NCBI RefSeq assembly: GCF_000350225.1
Contig: NW_005179151.1
Location: 266,073-330,072, forward strand
Direction: 5' to 3'
Source: Chondrus crispus
Lineage: Eukaryota > Rhodophyta > Florideophyceae > Gigartinales > Gigartinaceae
DNA length: 64,000 nucleotides
The position numbers and the translations under genes are program-made. Under the pieces are notes generated by a model, which made no database searches, was not told the DNA's origin, and saw only the letters and a program-made list of their open reading frames with translations. Below, piece after piece: positions 10,221-22,562 of the stretch (position 1 is its first letter; each line of letters opens with the position of its first letter).

Positions 10221-12084
10221 CCATGTAATGTGTTACAGTTTGTGCGTGAAGATGCAAGATATGTGCGGTATGCTAGCTTCTGCTGTACATACGTTAAACT
10301 GCCAAACTCCGGCACACGTGCATCCACTGCGCGTTTCGCTGACGTCTGTCCAAGGTTTGGACTGCAATGTGGTCTTGCAATGTGGTCTACTAGAGGGGTT
10401 TATGACGCTAGTTGGGACCGGTTATCCCGACGAACGTGGACTCAAGCGTGACCACAGGTCTGTACTCATGGTCTATGGCGGTCTGACAGGGGGTGCTTTG
10501 TTATAATGTACGCCATACAATATATAAATATATAAATGGTACAGTACTCTCGGTAATTTCTTGTAGGGAAGTCAGACTCTCAACCACTCAAGCAACGGAG
10601 CAGCGAACATTCTTGGTACTGTAACATTACATGTTGGTTCCCGCATGCCGACAGCAGCGCCCAGAGACTGTAAGACACTCGAGTTTCTCATCCTGACACT
10701 GTTGTCACTTGTGTCTAGAAGCCCAGGTCGACTCGCTCTCTAGAACCAATCTTAAATTTGGCGTGTACGGTGGCAAGATATCGGCATTTACCGTGAAATG
10801 AACACAACAATTACCGAAAGGCAATTCAGGAGTTTGTTGTACGGTTGACATAACGCGATGCGTGTCGCACTCATATCTACAGTCTACACAGATTTTAGAG
10901 CAGTGCAGGTACCAGTCACTGCAGTGCAGATCTCGTCGTGCAGACCACGTATGGCATTGCTGTGCCCGAAGCAGAAACACTTTTCGACGGAGATGCAAAC
11001 ACATTGTAGTTACGTACGCTTCGAGTGCATACCCGCCTGCTGTATCTTTCAGGCTGAGTCTCTAGTGCGATGTCCTATGCCCTCTCTTAGGCCTCGACAG
11101 TTCATCGAAGTGGTCATATTGTGCAATATGCCGGTAGTCGCCAGTGCGGGCACAAGGATGGCCAGCCCAAACGCCTACATGTCAGCCAAGATATCATGAC
11201 GTTTTCGACTACAAAATGACCGACAGAGAAGCGACAAGTGACGGTGAGTAGGAGATATCAGGAGCTCTCCAACGTGTTGCCCGGTAAGATCTATAAAGAA
11301 TTGTTCCTTACGTAGTGTCAATAATACAAACCCTAACAAATCTAAATCATATATCCAGTGCAGTATGGCAACTAGCCCTACACTCGGCCGTATTCTCTTG
11401 GAGGGGACGGGGTTGGAGCATTGTACCATTTCGCGCTTTTCGTTCAACGAAAGGAGCGTGAGGCATTAATTTCAAGGCATGTGCCGGACGCATTACTCTA
11501 AAAGACGCCTTACATACGCGTGCACATTTCTGATTGTTTCGTCGCTGCAGATATGGAAACGGGGTCCTTCAATTTTCGCAATCTGAGGAAGTTTCGCAAT
11601 CCGAAGAATCTTGGCAAGCTCTTCGGCCTGCGGGGCCTTTCATTGGACAAGGGTTTGGTCGGCCATCTGCCACTGAGGTACTGCCACACATCACATGTGT
11701 ACACTTGTCAACTCAATGTGACCATCGCATGCTACCTTACCGCGTCTGGATTTTCTCCAAGTAGCCTTATAAGGCGACCCTCCCCCCTGGAATACAGAAG
11801 ACGAGTTCGTGGAAGCGGAAGGAAGCCGGATCAAACGTATCCAAAATCTTGATGCAGCTGCCAACCAAACCGAACGCCATTTATCCATGCCCAAACAATA
11901 CTCGTCAGTAACAACGTATTTAGCAAATCTCGTGGAAACCCGACACATAACTCTATGCACGTCCAAGAAAACATTTACAAAAGAGATGGGTGTGCTGGGG
12001 TCGGGGCATAGCATCAACAAATTGAAACAAAAAAATAGACCTGCCCATTGAGCTCACGGACATGGCGTCTGAACGTCTCGTTCC

Positions 12085-12600
12085 CTAGACCACGTGCTCG
12101 ACGGAAGTGACTCGGCGGTTGACGGAAGAAACGGTCTCTTCGACAGTGGAGGACACACTTCTACTGGCCTCCGCCCTTGTCGAATGCGCCATAGCCGGCG
12201 GAAGGACGTGGTTGTCTGGCCAAGTTGAAGAGCGGAGGAGGTCGTGGTTGTCTGGCGAGGTTGAAGAGCAGTGGAGGTCGGGGTTGTGTGGCGAAGTTGA
12301 GGAGCGAAGGGGGTGCGTGGGACAGTTACAACACCAATCAACGACCCATCGGACGAGGTACACGACGTTGACAGTTACGACCATACACAAAGTGAGAAAG
12401 GAATAGTTTGATCCCCACGGTAGCTCGTGATTGGGATCGGCAGTCGGCAGGGCTGGAAGGCTAGGCGGTGCGGGTGAAGGCAGCGACATGGCTTCGGACG
12501 AGTGTGCGGTGCGCGAGAGTGTTAGAGTTGCGGCGAGGAGAAAACCGGAGCGGACGAGGCAACGGGACGTGGAGTTAGTGCAGTCGATCATGGCAAACAA
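12085..12600 (-). CDS. Small membrane/secreted repeat protein, type II (171 aa)
   Basis: Same architecture as the 1191-1757 protein: N-terminal hydrophobic segment, Pro-rich linker, P-N-H-E-L-P-W-G-S-N-Y-S-F-L then a second hydrophobic segment and C-N-C, then S-T-S-P-x-N repeats and the V-E-E-T-V-S-S-V-N-R-R-V tail. It begins M-F-A-M-I-D-C and has the type II core (F-L-L-A-A-T-L-T-L-S), closest to the 29874 copy. Repeat number differs from type I by whole units. Function unknown. TATA-like box 121 bp upstream. Confidence 0.6.
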   Translation of the reverse strand: MFAMIDCTNSTSRCLVRSGFLLAATLTLSRTAHSSEAMSLPSPAPPSLPALPTADPNHELPWGSNYSFLTLCMVVTVNVVYLVRWVVDWCCNCPTHPLRSSTSPHNPDLHCSSTSPDNHDLLRSSTWPDNHVLPPAMAHSTRAEASRSVSSTVEETVSSVNRRVTSVEHVV

Positions 12601-12720
12601 GGGTGGTGTTCAGTGGATGGATGGTGCTTGTTGTCGGTTGAGGTTGGACCAGTTGTATCGAGGGCGGTGAGGATGGCAGAGTGGAGACGGAAAAGAAGGA
12701 AGGAACTACATTGCTCCGGG

Positions 12721-12728
12721 TTTAAATA
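12721..12728 (-). promoter_or_regulatory. TATA-like box of the 12085-12600 gene
   Basis: Minus-strand TATTTAAA, 121 bp before the ATG, followed by the conserved 'cggagcaatgtagttcc' leader. Confidence 0.6.
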
Positions 12729-13221
12729 GGGGGGTGTGTGAGGTGAGTGAGGTGAGGTGAGGTGGGGTGGGCCGGTGAAGGCGAGAATGAAGGCGAGAAG
12801 GGAGGCAGGCGAGAAGGGAGAGCGGGTACTAATTGGCGAAATGACCGTGGCACGGGTTGCCAGCAATGCGATTTGTTCAGGCGTAGATGCGCAGATGCGC
12901 AGTACCCTTGGTACTGTGTGAGCAACCCAGGAAAATTTAGGACAAAGTAGGGTTGCGAAAACGAAGGTAAACCTCACCTTGCTGTTTGGGAGCGATCTAG
13001 TTACATTCTCCCGTCTGAGTGACAGGGGCTCGTTCTCATAATATGATATTCATATTATGAAGACAGCTCTTTTTTTGCAAAAATATATAAATTAAATTGA
13101 ACATTCAAAAAGTCACCTTGAGCACTATTTCCTTAACGTGCTTGTTTTCGGCAATAGCATCTTGCAGAACACCGGGATTGCAGCTTTGAATGCGCGTAAA
13201 GCTTAAGAATATAAATGCAGA

Positions 13222-13540
13222 TTGAGCACCAAGTTGCCTTTTTCAACTGGTGTTTTTGGTTTCCAAGTTATTTTACATGCGGTTTTAGGGTGGTTTAAAA
13301 AGGCTTCTTTTCCAGACATATCTAAAACGACCATCAAAAACATGCAATTCTCACAAAGTTCTTTCTGGTCCCAAGTCAGAATTCAAGTACGGTGGAGCGG
13401 GTATCTTTTTCTTTCTTGTCAGGGAAGTCAAGAATAAAATAGGTCGAATACTGTCCTCGTCCTCATATGAGGACAAATGTCCTCACATGAGGACAGTGGT
13501 CCGATAGACACTAGCCTAACAAGGCGACCCTCCCCCCTGG
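13222..13540. repeat. Left part of the dispersed repeat, with hairpins
   Basis: Shared with 31970-32290 and, diverged, 655-895 and 60950-61198. It contains the paired motifs tcctcatatgagga and tcctcacatgagga (13468-13500), which can form hairpins, and an aataaaatagg motif. A 71-residue plus-strand ORF at 13222-13437 is repeated almost unchanged at 31970-32185, but the DNA itself is nearly identical, so coding is unproven. Confidence 0.7.
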
Positions 13541-13836
13541 AATACAGAAGACGGGTTCGTGGAAACGGAAGGAAGCCGGATCAAACGCATCCAAAATCTT
13601 GACGCAGCTGCCAAACAAAGCGAACGCCATTTATCCATGCCCAAACGATGCTGGTCAGCTGACATCGTATTTTAGCAAATCTCGTGGAAAACCGATACAA
13701 AACTCGATGCACGTCCAAGAAAACATTTTCAAACCAAATGGGTGTGCCGGGGTCGGGGCATTGCATCAAGAAATTGAAACAGAAAAATATACCTACACAT
13801 TCAGCTCACAGACATGACGTCTGAACGTCTCGTTGC

Positions 13837-14268
13837 CTAGACTGTGACGGAAGTGACTCGGCGTTTGACGAAAGAAACGGTCTCTTCTGAAGTGAAGCAC
13901 ACACCTGTACTTGCATCCTCCGCTCTTGTCAAATGCGCCATATGCAGCGGAAGGACATGGTTGTTTGACGAGGTCGAGGAGCGAAAGAGGTCTGTGGGAC
14001 AATTGCGACACCAATCAATGACGCATCGGACGAGGTAGATGACGTTGACAATTACGAACATACACAAGGCGAGAAAGGAATAGTTCGATTGCCACGGTAG
14101 CTCGTGATTGGGGTCTGCAGTCGGCAGGGCTGGAAGGTTAGGCGGTGCGGGTGAGGGCAACGGCATGGCTTCGGACGAGTGTGCGGTGAGGGAGAGTATG
14201 AGGGTTAAGACGAAGAGAAAGCAGGTGCGGGCGAGGGGACGGGACGTGGGGTTAGTGCAGTCGAGCAT
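13837..14268 (-). CDS. Small membrane/secreted repeat protein, type I, short copy (143 aa)
   Basis: Type I member with the shared N-terminus (M-L-D-C-T-N-P-T-S-R) and both hydrophobic segments, but a shortened repeat region. It has one M-A-H-L-T-R-A-E-D-A-S unit and a diverged C-terminus ending V-K-R-R-V-T-S-V-T-V. Its TATA-like box is degenerate, so this may be a decaying member. Function unknown. Confidence 0.5.
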   Translation of the reverse strand: MLDCTNPTSRPLARTCFLFVLTLILSLTAHSSEAMPLPSPAPPNLPALPTADPNHELPWQSNYSFLALCMFVIVNVIYLVRCVIDWCRNCPTDLFRSSTSSNNHVLPLHMAHLTRAEDASTGVCFTSEETVSFVKRRVTSVTV

Positions 14269-14367
14269 GGCGAAGAAGGGTGGTGTTCAGTGGATGGATC
14301 GTGCTAGTGAGGATGACAGAGTGGAGACGGAGAAGAAGGAGGCAAGTACATTGCCCCCCCTAGATGA

Positions 14368-14375
14368 ATTAAATA
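14368..14375 (-). promoter_or_regulatory. Degenerate TATA-like box of the 13837-14268 gene
   Basis: Minus-strand TATTTAAT instead of TATTTAAA, 100 bp before the ATG. The surrounding leader is shortened compared with other copies. Confidence 0.4.
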
Positions 14376-14585
14376 TGCCGGGAGGGGGATGCACGAGGCA
14401 CTCGCGCATGACGATGGTGCGATAGAGAACTAACCACCGTGGGAATCTCGGTGGCATGATAAATGCACATGGTATCTGATTGGCGCAGTTTCGAGTTGTC
14501 TGCATAGTACATGCCATGTGCTAGCAAGTTGGGCTTTAGATCGGCGCGCAGCAGGCGGTTCGGCGCGCAGGTGTGCGGACCAGCC

Positions 14586-14685
14586 NNNNNNNNNNNNNNN
14601 NNNNNNNNNNNNNNNNNNNNNNNNNNNNNNNNNNNNNNNNNNNNNNNNNNNNNNNNNNNNNNNNNNNNNNNNNNNNNNNNNNNNN
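14586..14685. other. Assembly gap (100 N)
   Basis: Exactly 100 undetermined bases, the usual placeholder for a gap of unknown size. ORFs drawn across it have no meaning. The flanking 14376-15192 shows no gene. It has a C/T-rich stretch after the gap and short repeats of 'acagatt' and 'gtacca' near 14890-14970. Confidence 0.95.
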
Positions 14686-15192
14686 CCGTTTCTTTCTTTT
14701 TCCTTTTTTCTTTCTCTGATGAGAGAAAGAAAGGAGGGAAAAGGGCGAAACGGGGAGGGGTAAGCGAGGGGGATAGACATGGGGCAGTGGTGAGCAGAAG
14801 GACATGAGGTCCATTGTACACGTGGACATACAGATACGTGTAACACGTGTGTGAGCCGCCAAATGATGCATGTTGGACACGTGTGGAACTATTCACAGAT
14901 TGAACAGATTATTGAACAGATTGTACCGATTGTACCAATGGTACACTGTTGTACAGATTGTACACTTCAGAGTACAATCGGATCGAAGTCATCGCTGCGC
15001 CCCTGCCAGAGACATTATGGGTAAAATAGCTTGTGCTTTTGCAGAAAGCAGACTACCCCCAAAAACCATTTTATGCCTGTCTTGTCAACCGTGGTGCACA
15101 ACAAGGTCCCACAGCTTTACGCGCCCCATCTTCTTCGTATCCCCACACTGTTGTAATGGCACAATGCCACTCCAAAAGCTTTCCGCAAATAC

Positions 15193-15373
15193 TGTGACAC
15201 GTGGTTGGGACCAGTGTAAGTAATTGGAAGTTTAAGTTAGTAATTGTAGACCGCGCGCAAAAAGAGTATAAATGCGGTGGTTTTCGGTCGTCCTGTACGG
15301 CCGAGGGCAGACACATCACAAAAAAAACACACGGGTAAGACACGGAACGACGTACCCCGTTTTCGCCCTAACA
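15193..15373 (+). repeat. 5' LTR of element A
   Basis: 181 bp from TGTGACACG to CCTAACA. It contains a TATA box (TATAAA, 15267-15272). The last base of the LTR is the A of the gag-pol start codon, so translation starts at the LTR/primer-site junction. Confidence 0.9.
15267..15272 (+). promoter_or_regulatory. LTR TATA box, element A
   Basis: TATAAA within 'agagtataaatgcgg', conserved in all four LTRs of the A/B family and placed about 100 bp before the gag start. Confidence 0.55.
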
Positions 15374-18300
15374 TGGTACTCTTGTGGAGGGCCGACGCCA
15401 ACAGTCAGGCGGGTCCCGCTTCCCTGGTGTTGGATGGTAAGCACGAGGCGGATGTCGCCAAGTTCTTCTTTGTCTACGAAAACGTCGTAATGAAAGGCAA
15501 GTCCGACGAAGACAAAGCCGGAGAGCTACTGTGCTACCTGCAAGGGGGGCTTTCGACTACTACTATGAAACGTACAGCCAAGACGGTGGACTGAACGAGG
15601 CCGCCAGCAACTACCAAGCCGTCAAGAAGGCATTGCTCGACCGTTTCGAATCAGTCCCTGAACCGGAAGAAAACATCAGGCTCGCAGTCGCGAGTAGGTT
15701 GGACGGCAACGACGTGCTCGCTTCGTTAAACGCAAAAGATCGTCGCTTCGATAAAGCAGCTTTCAACCCCGAAGCCAAGTTCAGACTACTCCGGAACGCG
15801 GTCATGGAGCACACCGACGTGTCACAGTTCGTCTTGTATAGGGCACCTACCTCGTACGGGGAGCTCAAGAAGGCCGTTAAGGACTTCGTGTCTGGCCGCA
15901 AAGCCTTTATGGCTGCACACAATGATAGGCAACATCAGCCTCCGGCGCCTACGCGCATTCTACAGAGACCGGAAACACGCCAGGAGCCGGACAAGATCAA
16001 AAAGAAAGTGGACGTGCTAGCAGAACGGCTAGCAGAACTTTCTTTGTTGGTAAAGAAGAATCAGACAGCAGATCAAGGTGGACAGGTCCGAACCTGCTCA
16101 TTCTGCAAGGAACCGGGGCATGGAGCCAGCCGATGCCCTTCTAATCCGCGCCGAGACACTCGTTGTTCGAATTGTGGGAAGCTTGGTCATGAAAAGGAAA
16201 CGTGCTGGACCAGTCTTAGAACGACACTGCCGAGGGCAGGAGCCACGACGCAGTCCACAGCATCTGCGATAGAAGGTGCAGGGAATGCCCAGGTCACCTA
16301 TATTGGCGAGGCGAACGACAGGGAAGTCGTGGCCGTCACTAAGAGAAACGCAGACGGCGAACCTCTTCCCAAGCAGCACAAAACGCGGGAGGAGGTGTCC
16401 ATTCCCAGGCTTCTGAACCCGTCTGTACCATTCGAGATGCAAAAGAGGGCTCTGCCACTTCAGGCGGGGCCAAGGAGGTCCCACCAGAGGATGAAAGCGA
16501 AGAAAGTGACCAGAAAAACATCCCTCCAGGAGTATGTGAGGATGTATAATGTCGTTTCGGAGCTTGCAAACGCATCTTCCGGACTCACTTTCGGACAGCT
16601 TGTTCGCGGCGATGCGGAAGTGGCGAAGAAGGAGATAGGCCGCTTGTTTGCGAAACAAAGAGTCCGTGGTCGTGCTTTCGCAGTTCACGCCGATACGAAG
16701 TCTCGAAGGCTGCGGCTGGTAACTGTGAAGGTTTATGGGACGGAAGCTCAAGCCCTGTTAGATTCTGGGGCCGTACCGAACATAATCTCGCCAAAGTTGG
16801 CGTCTAAGCTTTGCCTCTCCCCGCAACCGACTGAGAAGCATATCACGGTGGCAGATGGTGCTAATGCGCCCTGCCTGAGATCGCTTCATCAGATACCAAA
16901 ATCGTTTGGTGAACTTATCGTGAAGTTGGACTTCTTAGTCGTGAAAGGATCGCCGTTCGACCTGATCATAGAGCTTCCGACCCTTGAGGGACTACAGGCA
17001 TGCATCGATCTTGGTAAGCAACATGTGCAGATGACAGTAGGTGAGAATACCACCAGACTAGGCCTCAACATGGATGTGGAACACGTTTCACGGAGTGCAG
17101 CCTCAACTGATAGTGAGGATTTCACCTCCGACTCTGAGACTGTACCTGGCTCGTCTACGACAAGCGACAATGAATTTGTCTTGGCGACTCTTGGCTAGCC
17201 ACCATTTGAACCTGATTTAGGACTCACCAAGCTACTGGATGGAGTCGAAGATGAATTGGATGGTCTTCCTGATCTAGTGAAAGAGGGCCTAAAGTCCGAC
17301 TCGGAAAACGCGAAAGGAGATGGCAGAGTAGACGAAGAAGGCCCGGAACGGCTTCAAGTAGCCCTTCTCGGGGAGAAATTGCGCCACCTGGCTTTCGAGG
17401 CCAGGGAGAGCATTGTGAATTCTATCCAGAACTCAGGGATCGTAGCTTGGTCACTCGACGATTTAAGACCGGCAGATGTTCCGGTGTCTCACTCGTTTGA
17501 GCTAGAAGATCCAAGCCCCATTACTCACCCTGCACGTAGGCTTCCGCCACGCCACAATGAAGTGGTACGTGAGGAGCTTCGTAAGATGTTGGAGGCGGGA
17601 ATAATAACCCCCTCCATTTCGGCCTGGTCCTTTCCTATCGTTATCGCATCGAAGAAAAACGGAAAACCCAGGTTCTGTGTAGATTACCGCACCCTCAATC
17701 GCAAAATGAAAGCCGATCGTTGGCCCTTGCCAAAGATCGAGGAGATCTTCGATGATTTTGAGGGGAGCTCGGTCTTCACAACGCTTGACTTGTTCTCGGG
17801 GTATTGGCAAGTCCGGATGGCTGAAAACTGCAAAGAGAAGACGACTTTCGTCTGCCGTTTTGGGACGTTCCAGTTCGAGGTGATGCCATTCGGGTTAATG
17901 AACGCCCCCCACATTCCAAAGGATGATGGACCAGCTTTTCCAAAGGCTTAGCTTCGTTAGAGTTTACTTAGACGACGTAGTCGTCTTCTCGAAGTCCGTT
18001 GAAGAGCACACTTCACACTTACGTGAAGTCTGCAAGGTGATTGCTACGAGCGGGCTGAAGCTTAAGATCTCAAAATGCAGCTTCGCACAGTCCCAAACGC
18101 GACTGCTTGGACACATAGTCACCGGAGATGGCGTCAAAGTGGACCCCGAAAAGGTCAGCGCCATTAAGAGGAAGAAGGAGCCGTCGAATGCGACAGGGCT
18201 TCGTAGCTTCCGTGGTCTGGCGGGATACTACCGCCGCTTCATTCCTAAGTTTGCCGAGATCTCTGCTCCGTTACATGAGGCCACGTCTACTAAACGGACT

Positions 18301-20067
18301 TTTAAGTGGACGGCGGAGATGAAGGAGGCATTCGAGAAGCTTGAGCTCAAGTTAACCTCCTCGCCAGTCTTGGCGTTTGCGTACTTCGAACAACTTTTTG
18401 TCGTGGAGACTGATGCATCCTCGGTCGCCGTCGGAGCTGTTATGGCCCAACGAAAAGAGGACAGGAAAGTCCACCCGATCCAGTACGCAAGTCGCACGAT
18501 GACGTCAGCCGAGAGGAAGTACTCCGCCTGTGAGCGAGAGGCCCTGGCTGTGATCTTCGATTTGAAGAAGTTCCGAGTTTACCTGCTTTCAACACAAAAG
18601 TTCACGCTAATAACAGACCACCAAGCCCTGCAGTATGCCTTTAAGAAGAAAGACATTCACGGGAGGTTGGCAAGGTGAATGGACTTCCTAGCAGAATACG
18701 AATTCGAAATTAAGTACCGCCCGGGAGGAAAGAACGGTGGAGCTGACTTCCTGTCCCGCCTGAAAGCCAAGGGCGAGGATGGAGTCGACTCTGACGACGA
18801 GGGAGATCTTGTCTGCAGTGTTTCGGATCCTCTAGAGGCGCAAATGGAGTGGGAACCCCATCTTATTGACATTTCAAGGCACCTGGCGGGTATTGATATG
18901 AGGGAAGTGGATGTTCGTCGACGTCGGCTCAACCGCCGAAGCGCCAAACGTTTCATGGCTTGTAATGGACAACTGTTCCGTAGGACCAACAATGGATTAC
19001 GCGCTATCCCGCGTATAGGGGCTCGCAGAAGGATCATTAGAGCCTTTCACGACGAAATAGGCCATTGGGATCTGCAAACGACGAAGAGATTCGTCTTGGA
19101 CCGATATTGGTGGCCTGCCGTCCACCGAGACGTGAACGACTACGTTCGGGGTTGTGACGGTTGCCAGAAAGCCACACCAATTCCGAAGTACAAGACCACC
19201 CTTCGATTTCCCATGACTTCGTTATTTGATACATACTCTATCGATTTTGCGGGACAATTGCCTCGTACGCCCTCTGGACGGAGGTACATCCTTATTGCCG
19301 TTGAGCACCTGACTGGCTGGCCAATTGCGAAGGCCACCGTCACCTCGACGGCAGAGGAGGTGCTGAAGTTCGTGAAAGAGGAGATAATTCACTGTTTTGG
19401 GTTACCACGTGTCGTTGTCTCGGACAACGCTACTTGTTTCACAGCGTCGGTCCTGAATACCTTCATGGCACGAAACGGGATTAAGTGGAAGACAGTGCTC
19501 GCCTATGCGCCTATGTCAAACGGACGGGCAGAGCGGATGGTCGGCACATTGAAGAGAGCAGTCCGTAAGATGATTCTCGGTGCCTCGCCTACAATTGTTG
19601 AGTGGGACGATGCTTTACGTCAAGTCCTATATGGATACCGTCGCAGGAGGATGGCGGTGGGATTGTCCCCGTTCGAGCTGCTTTATGGGGTGTTGCCCAG
19701 GATGGCGCCTGGAGACCAAAAGCCTCTATTTGGAGTCTCCGAGATCCGCCACCGGCAAATGGAACTCTTGCAAGCCAGGGCGATGCGGGCAACAAGAATA
19801 ATCGGGCGCAGAGCTGCAACCACATTAACAGACGGTTGCGAAGCAACTTTCAATGTGGGCGACGAAGTGTTGGTCGCAAAAGAGGCTGCCCTCGGGCCCA
19901 TGCAGAAATGGCCTATCGCCTTGTCGAAGTTCTATGGCCCATGCCGAGTTGCTCGTGCGCGCCATCCGCGGTACACCCTAGTGTCGCCGCATCAACGCTA
20001 CTCGAGAAGGGAGATACATGCCAGAAGGCTGGTCCTCTACAAGAGGCAACCGTGGCACCTTCAGTGA
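15373..20067 (+). pseudogene. Element A gag-pol, four lesions
   Basis: Homologous along its length to the intact element B polyprotein. Lesions found by comparison are: a 1-bp deletion in the G-run at about 15543-15550 (frame moves to the one open from 15531); a TAG at 17196-17198 where B has CAG; a 2-bp deletion in the C-run near 17908-17915, after L-M-N-A-P in the RT; and a TGA at 18676-18678 where B has TGG. Domain order is intact: two CCHC zinc knuckles (about 16096-16206), protease L-L-D-S-G-A, RT with Y-L-D-D, RNase H, zinc-finger integrase. The frame reopens after each lesion and ends at TGA 20065-20067. It cannot make a full protein. Confidence 0.93.
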
Positions 20068-20190
20068 GGCAAATGACTAGGGATTTTACTCTTTGAATTG
20101 AAAGATAGTGAAATGCATATGAAGTGCTGATTACTTGCTACGAGTAGATAGAGAGTGGGTCATGGAGACAATGGGAATCACCAATGACCT

Positions 20191-21403
20191 CTAATGCTGA
20201 ATAGAACTTCCCGATCCCCAAATCGCGGCTTTCTTGTGTGCTCTGCGGCTGCTTGCGCGTCCAATTCTGCTCCGTTTCTTCTTGGAAGGGGTGACGACGA
20301 GAACTTGGCGCAGTTCGGAGACGCCAACGAAGATCCCGTCTGCTCCAACGCATGCTTTGACCGCGCCGGCGCAGAGCCGAAGCGGAAACCCCTCCATACA
20401 ATCAAGTACAATGGAATGTATGGTCGAGACGCAGATGCTGTGCATTATGTGGGGCAAGCCTTCTAAAGTCGCGACATAGACACCCGGGTCAAGCCTCAGG
20501 AGGAGTCCGAGAGATGGACTACGAAGAAGCGACCCGCGGAGAGCGACTTCATCTTGATTAAGGTGTTTTCCAGCGTCATGGAAATCTCGGATTCGACGCG
20601 ACGGAGAGCCGGTCCCTCTCGAAGAGGAGGCTGTTGCGGACTAAAAGATCCCAGTACTTGACGGCAAGGTTCGAAGACCCTAGTAGTTGGAGACCGTTGC
20701 AGACGGCGGCGGAGATGCACATGTCACTATTATCTCGGAACCGCACGGTCCCGTGTGTGGAAACGCGGTAGATCGGAGTCCGAGGATTGACCGCCCTGGA
20801 ACGACCATGTATCATCTTCAGACTCCTGCCCTTTTGATCGGTGCAAAAACGATCAATACTTAAGAAAGCACTAATTCGGTGTCTCCCACCAAACTGGAAG
20901 AGATCGTCAACAATCTTGTGAGTTGTACTATTCCCAGTTCCGGAAATTGCTAGAGTGTATAGCAAAATACGGTGAGGAAGGTTGGTTGCGGCGTCGACGC
21001 CATAGTACGTGTTGTCAACGTCGAGATAGATGGACTCAATAATCCACTCACCGTCGCCGATAATACAGTACTGGTTTGTGTCCGACAACGACTCTGTGAG
21101 ACCAAGACGCCATATCTCTTCGAGAGAGACCTCTTCATCTGGCTTGCAGTGGAGCAGGGCGGTAATATGATCTCCTAGAAGGCTTTTGAACTCTTGTTTT
21201 GTTACGGCGTAACGGCGATGCCCGCTGGCCACCCAAATGTGGAACATGGAACCCGTCTTGGAAACCGTGGTTACATCTGTTCGCGATGAAAGCTCGAACA
21301 TTAAGTGGTCGCGGCTGGCGAAGCGCGCAGCTTTCAGAGCGAGATGCTTCTGCGGACGCTTACCTCCCGTGCTCTTCGCCGCTGTCTGCTTGGTCCTCGC
21401 CAT
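20191..21403 (-). pseudogene. Histone H3-tail mimic protein of element A (frameshifted)
   Basis: Antisense gene between pol and 3' LTR of element A, homologous to 22563-23774. From ATG 21403 it encodes the H3-like start A-R-T-K-Q-T-A-A-K-S-T-G-G-K, and one tail position that is Arg in B (residue 17 after the initiator Met) is Gln here. The frame runs to a TGA at 20576. The region homologous to the C-terminal third lies in another frame down to 20191. The cause is one extra base in the segment encoding L-F-E-R (near 20623), because B lacks it and B's frame carries on into the C-terminal segment. The total span is 1213 bp against 1212 in B. The H-S-I-C-V and L-D-C-M-E-G motifs are preserved in the displaced frame. 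Confidence 0.8.
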
Positions 21404-21755
21404 CGTATTACGCTAGAAGGGGAGCCAAAGAGGGCACACGGGGACTGAAACCCCACCTGCGTGCCTCTCGATCTGGCGGTAGACAGAAGGACTAAACTAC
21501 GACGAGGACCACGGAGGCAACGCGGAAGAGCGGCGAGAGCTAAGCAGCGCAGGAAGCAGGAGGCCGAAAGAGCTAAACCGAAGCTGGGGTGGAGCGAGAA
21601 AGGCGAACGGAGAGCGACGGCAGATACCACAGGAAGGGAAGGGTGGTCCGAGCCCCAGGTCTGTGTTGATATAGGCTGGAGGGTGAAAAAAAAATCAAAA
21701 TCAAAGCCAAAATTTGAGTGGCCGGGGCCCGTGGCCCCGCCTAAGTGGGGGGTTG

Positions 21756-21956
21756 TGTGACACGTGGTTGGGACCGGTGTAAGTAATTGGAAGTTTAAGT
21801 TAGTAATTGTAGACCGCGCGCAAAAAGAGTATAAATGCGGTGGTTTTCGGTCGTCCTGTACGGCCGAGACCACAGAGGCAGACAGGGACACATCACATCA
21901 CAATAAAACACGCACGGGTAAGACACGGGACGAGGTACCCCGTTTTCACCCCAACA
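21756..21956 (+). repeat. 3' LTR of element A
   Basis: 201 bp, TGTGACACG to CCCAACA, preceded by a G-rich tract (gtggggggttg) suited to a polypurine primer. It has extra bases relative to the 5' LTR after 'cggccgaga'. Confidence 0.9.
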
Positions 21957-22004
21957 GGGTAGTACCCGAAGGGTAGGGCAACGGTACGGTATCTGGAAAC
22001 CTAG

Positions 22005-22017
22005 GATTTCCAGACGG
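22005..22017. repeat. Left end of a 13-bp-TIR foldback split by element B
   Basis: gatttccagacgg here is the exact reverse complement of 28936-28948. With element B and one CGGTG removed, the two ends enclose about 171 bp. The size and perfect short TIRs suggest a MITE that served as target for B. No target duplication for the MITE itself was seen. Confidence 0.5.
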
Positions 22018-22019
22018 TG

Positions 22020-22210
22020 TGTTAGGGTGGAAACGGAGTACGTCGTCCCGTGTCCTACCCGTGTGTGTTTTTTTTGTGATGTGATGTCTCTCTCCGTCTC
22101 GGCCGTACAGGACGACCGAAAACCACCGCATTTATACTCTTTTTGCGCGAGGTCTACAGTTACTAACTTAAACTTCCAATTACTTACACCGGTCCCAACC
22201 ACGTGTCACA
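22020..22210 (-). repeat. 3' LTR of element B
   Basis: 191 bp. It reads TGTGACACG ... CCTAACA on the minus strand and is preceded (plus-strand right side) by the C-run complementary to a polypurine tract at 22213-22218. Confidence 0.95.
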
Positions 22211-22562
22211 CAACCCCCCACTTAGGCGGGGCCACGGGCCCCGGCCACTCAAATTTTGGCTTTGATTTTGATTTTTTTTTCACCCTCCAGCCTATATCAA
22301 CACAGACCTGGGGCTCGGACCACCCTTCCCTTCCTGTGGTATCTGCCGTCGCTCTCCGTTCGCCTTTCTCGCTCCACCCCAGCTTCGGTTTAGCTCTTTC
22401 GGCCTCCTGCTTCCTGCGCTGCTTAGCTCTCGCCGCTCTTCCGCGTTGCCTCCGTGGTCCTCGTCGTAGTTTAGTCCTTCTGTCTACCGCCAGATCGAGA
22501 GGCACGCAGGTGGGGTTTCAGTCCCCGTGTGCCCTCTTTGGCTCCCCTCATAGCGTAATACG

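Larger units (their letters stand above)
10221..13450. repeat. Segmental duplication, copy 1, right part
   Basis: Matches about 57928-61198. It includes an AT-rich tatataaatatataaatgg stretch near 10515-10535 and a membrane-protein ORF copy at 12085. Within 10507-11690 I see only small unsupported ORFs; the largest (10858-11199 plus, 10705-11004 and 11175-11447 minus) are present in both copies but unrecognisable. The ORF inside 12085-12600 is of a different subtype from that at the equivalent place in copy 2. Confidence 0.8.
15193..21956 (+). mobile_element. Ty3/gypsy retrotransposon, element A (decayed), with antisense gene
   Basis: LTRs at 15193-15373 and 21756-21956 (TGTGACACG ... AACA) flank a plus-strand gag-pol and, downstream of pol, a minus-strand gene for the H3-tail protein. 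The closest relative is element B, placed head-on to it at 22020-28787. The two LTRs differ by about 20 bp in length. No target duplication is visible (flanks aatac and gggta), so this copy may have been rearranged. gag-pol has two frameshifts and two nonsense codons. Confidence 0.93.

Noticed and set aside
10858-11447. Three small ORFs in the segmental duplication
   Set aside because: Present in both copies, but the DNA is nearly identical, so this gives no evidence of coding; no recognisable motif.
14369-14896. ORFs crossing the N gap
   Set aside because: They include 100 undetermined bases.
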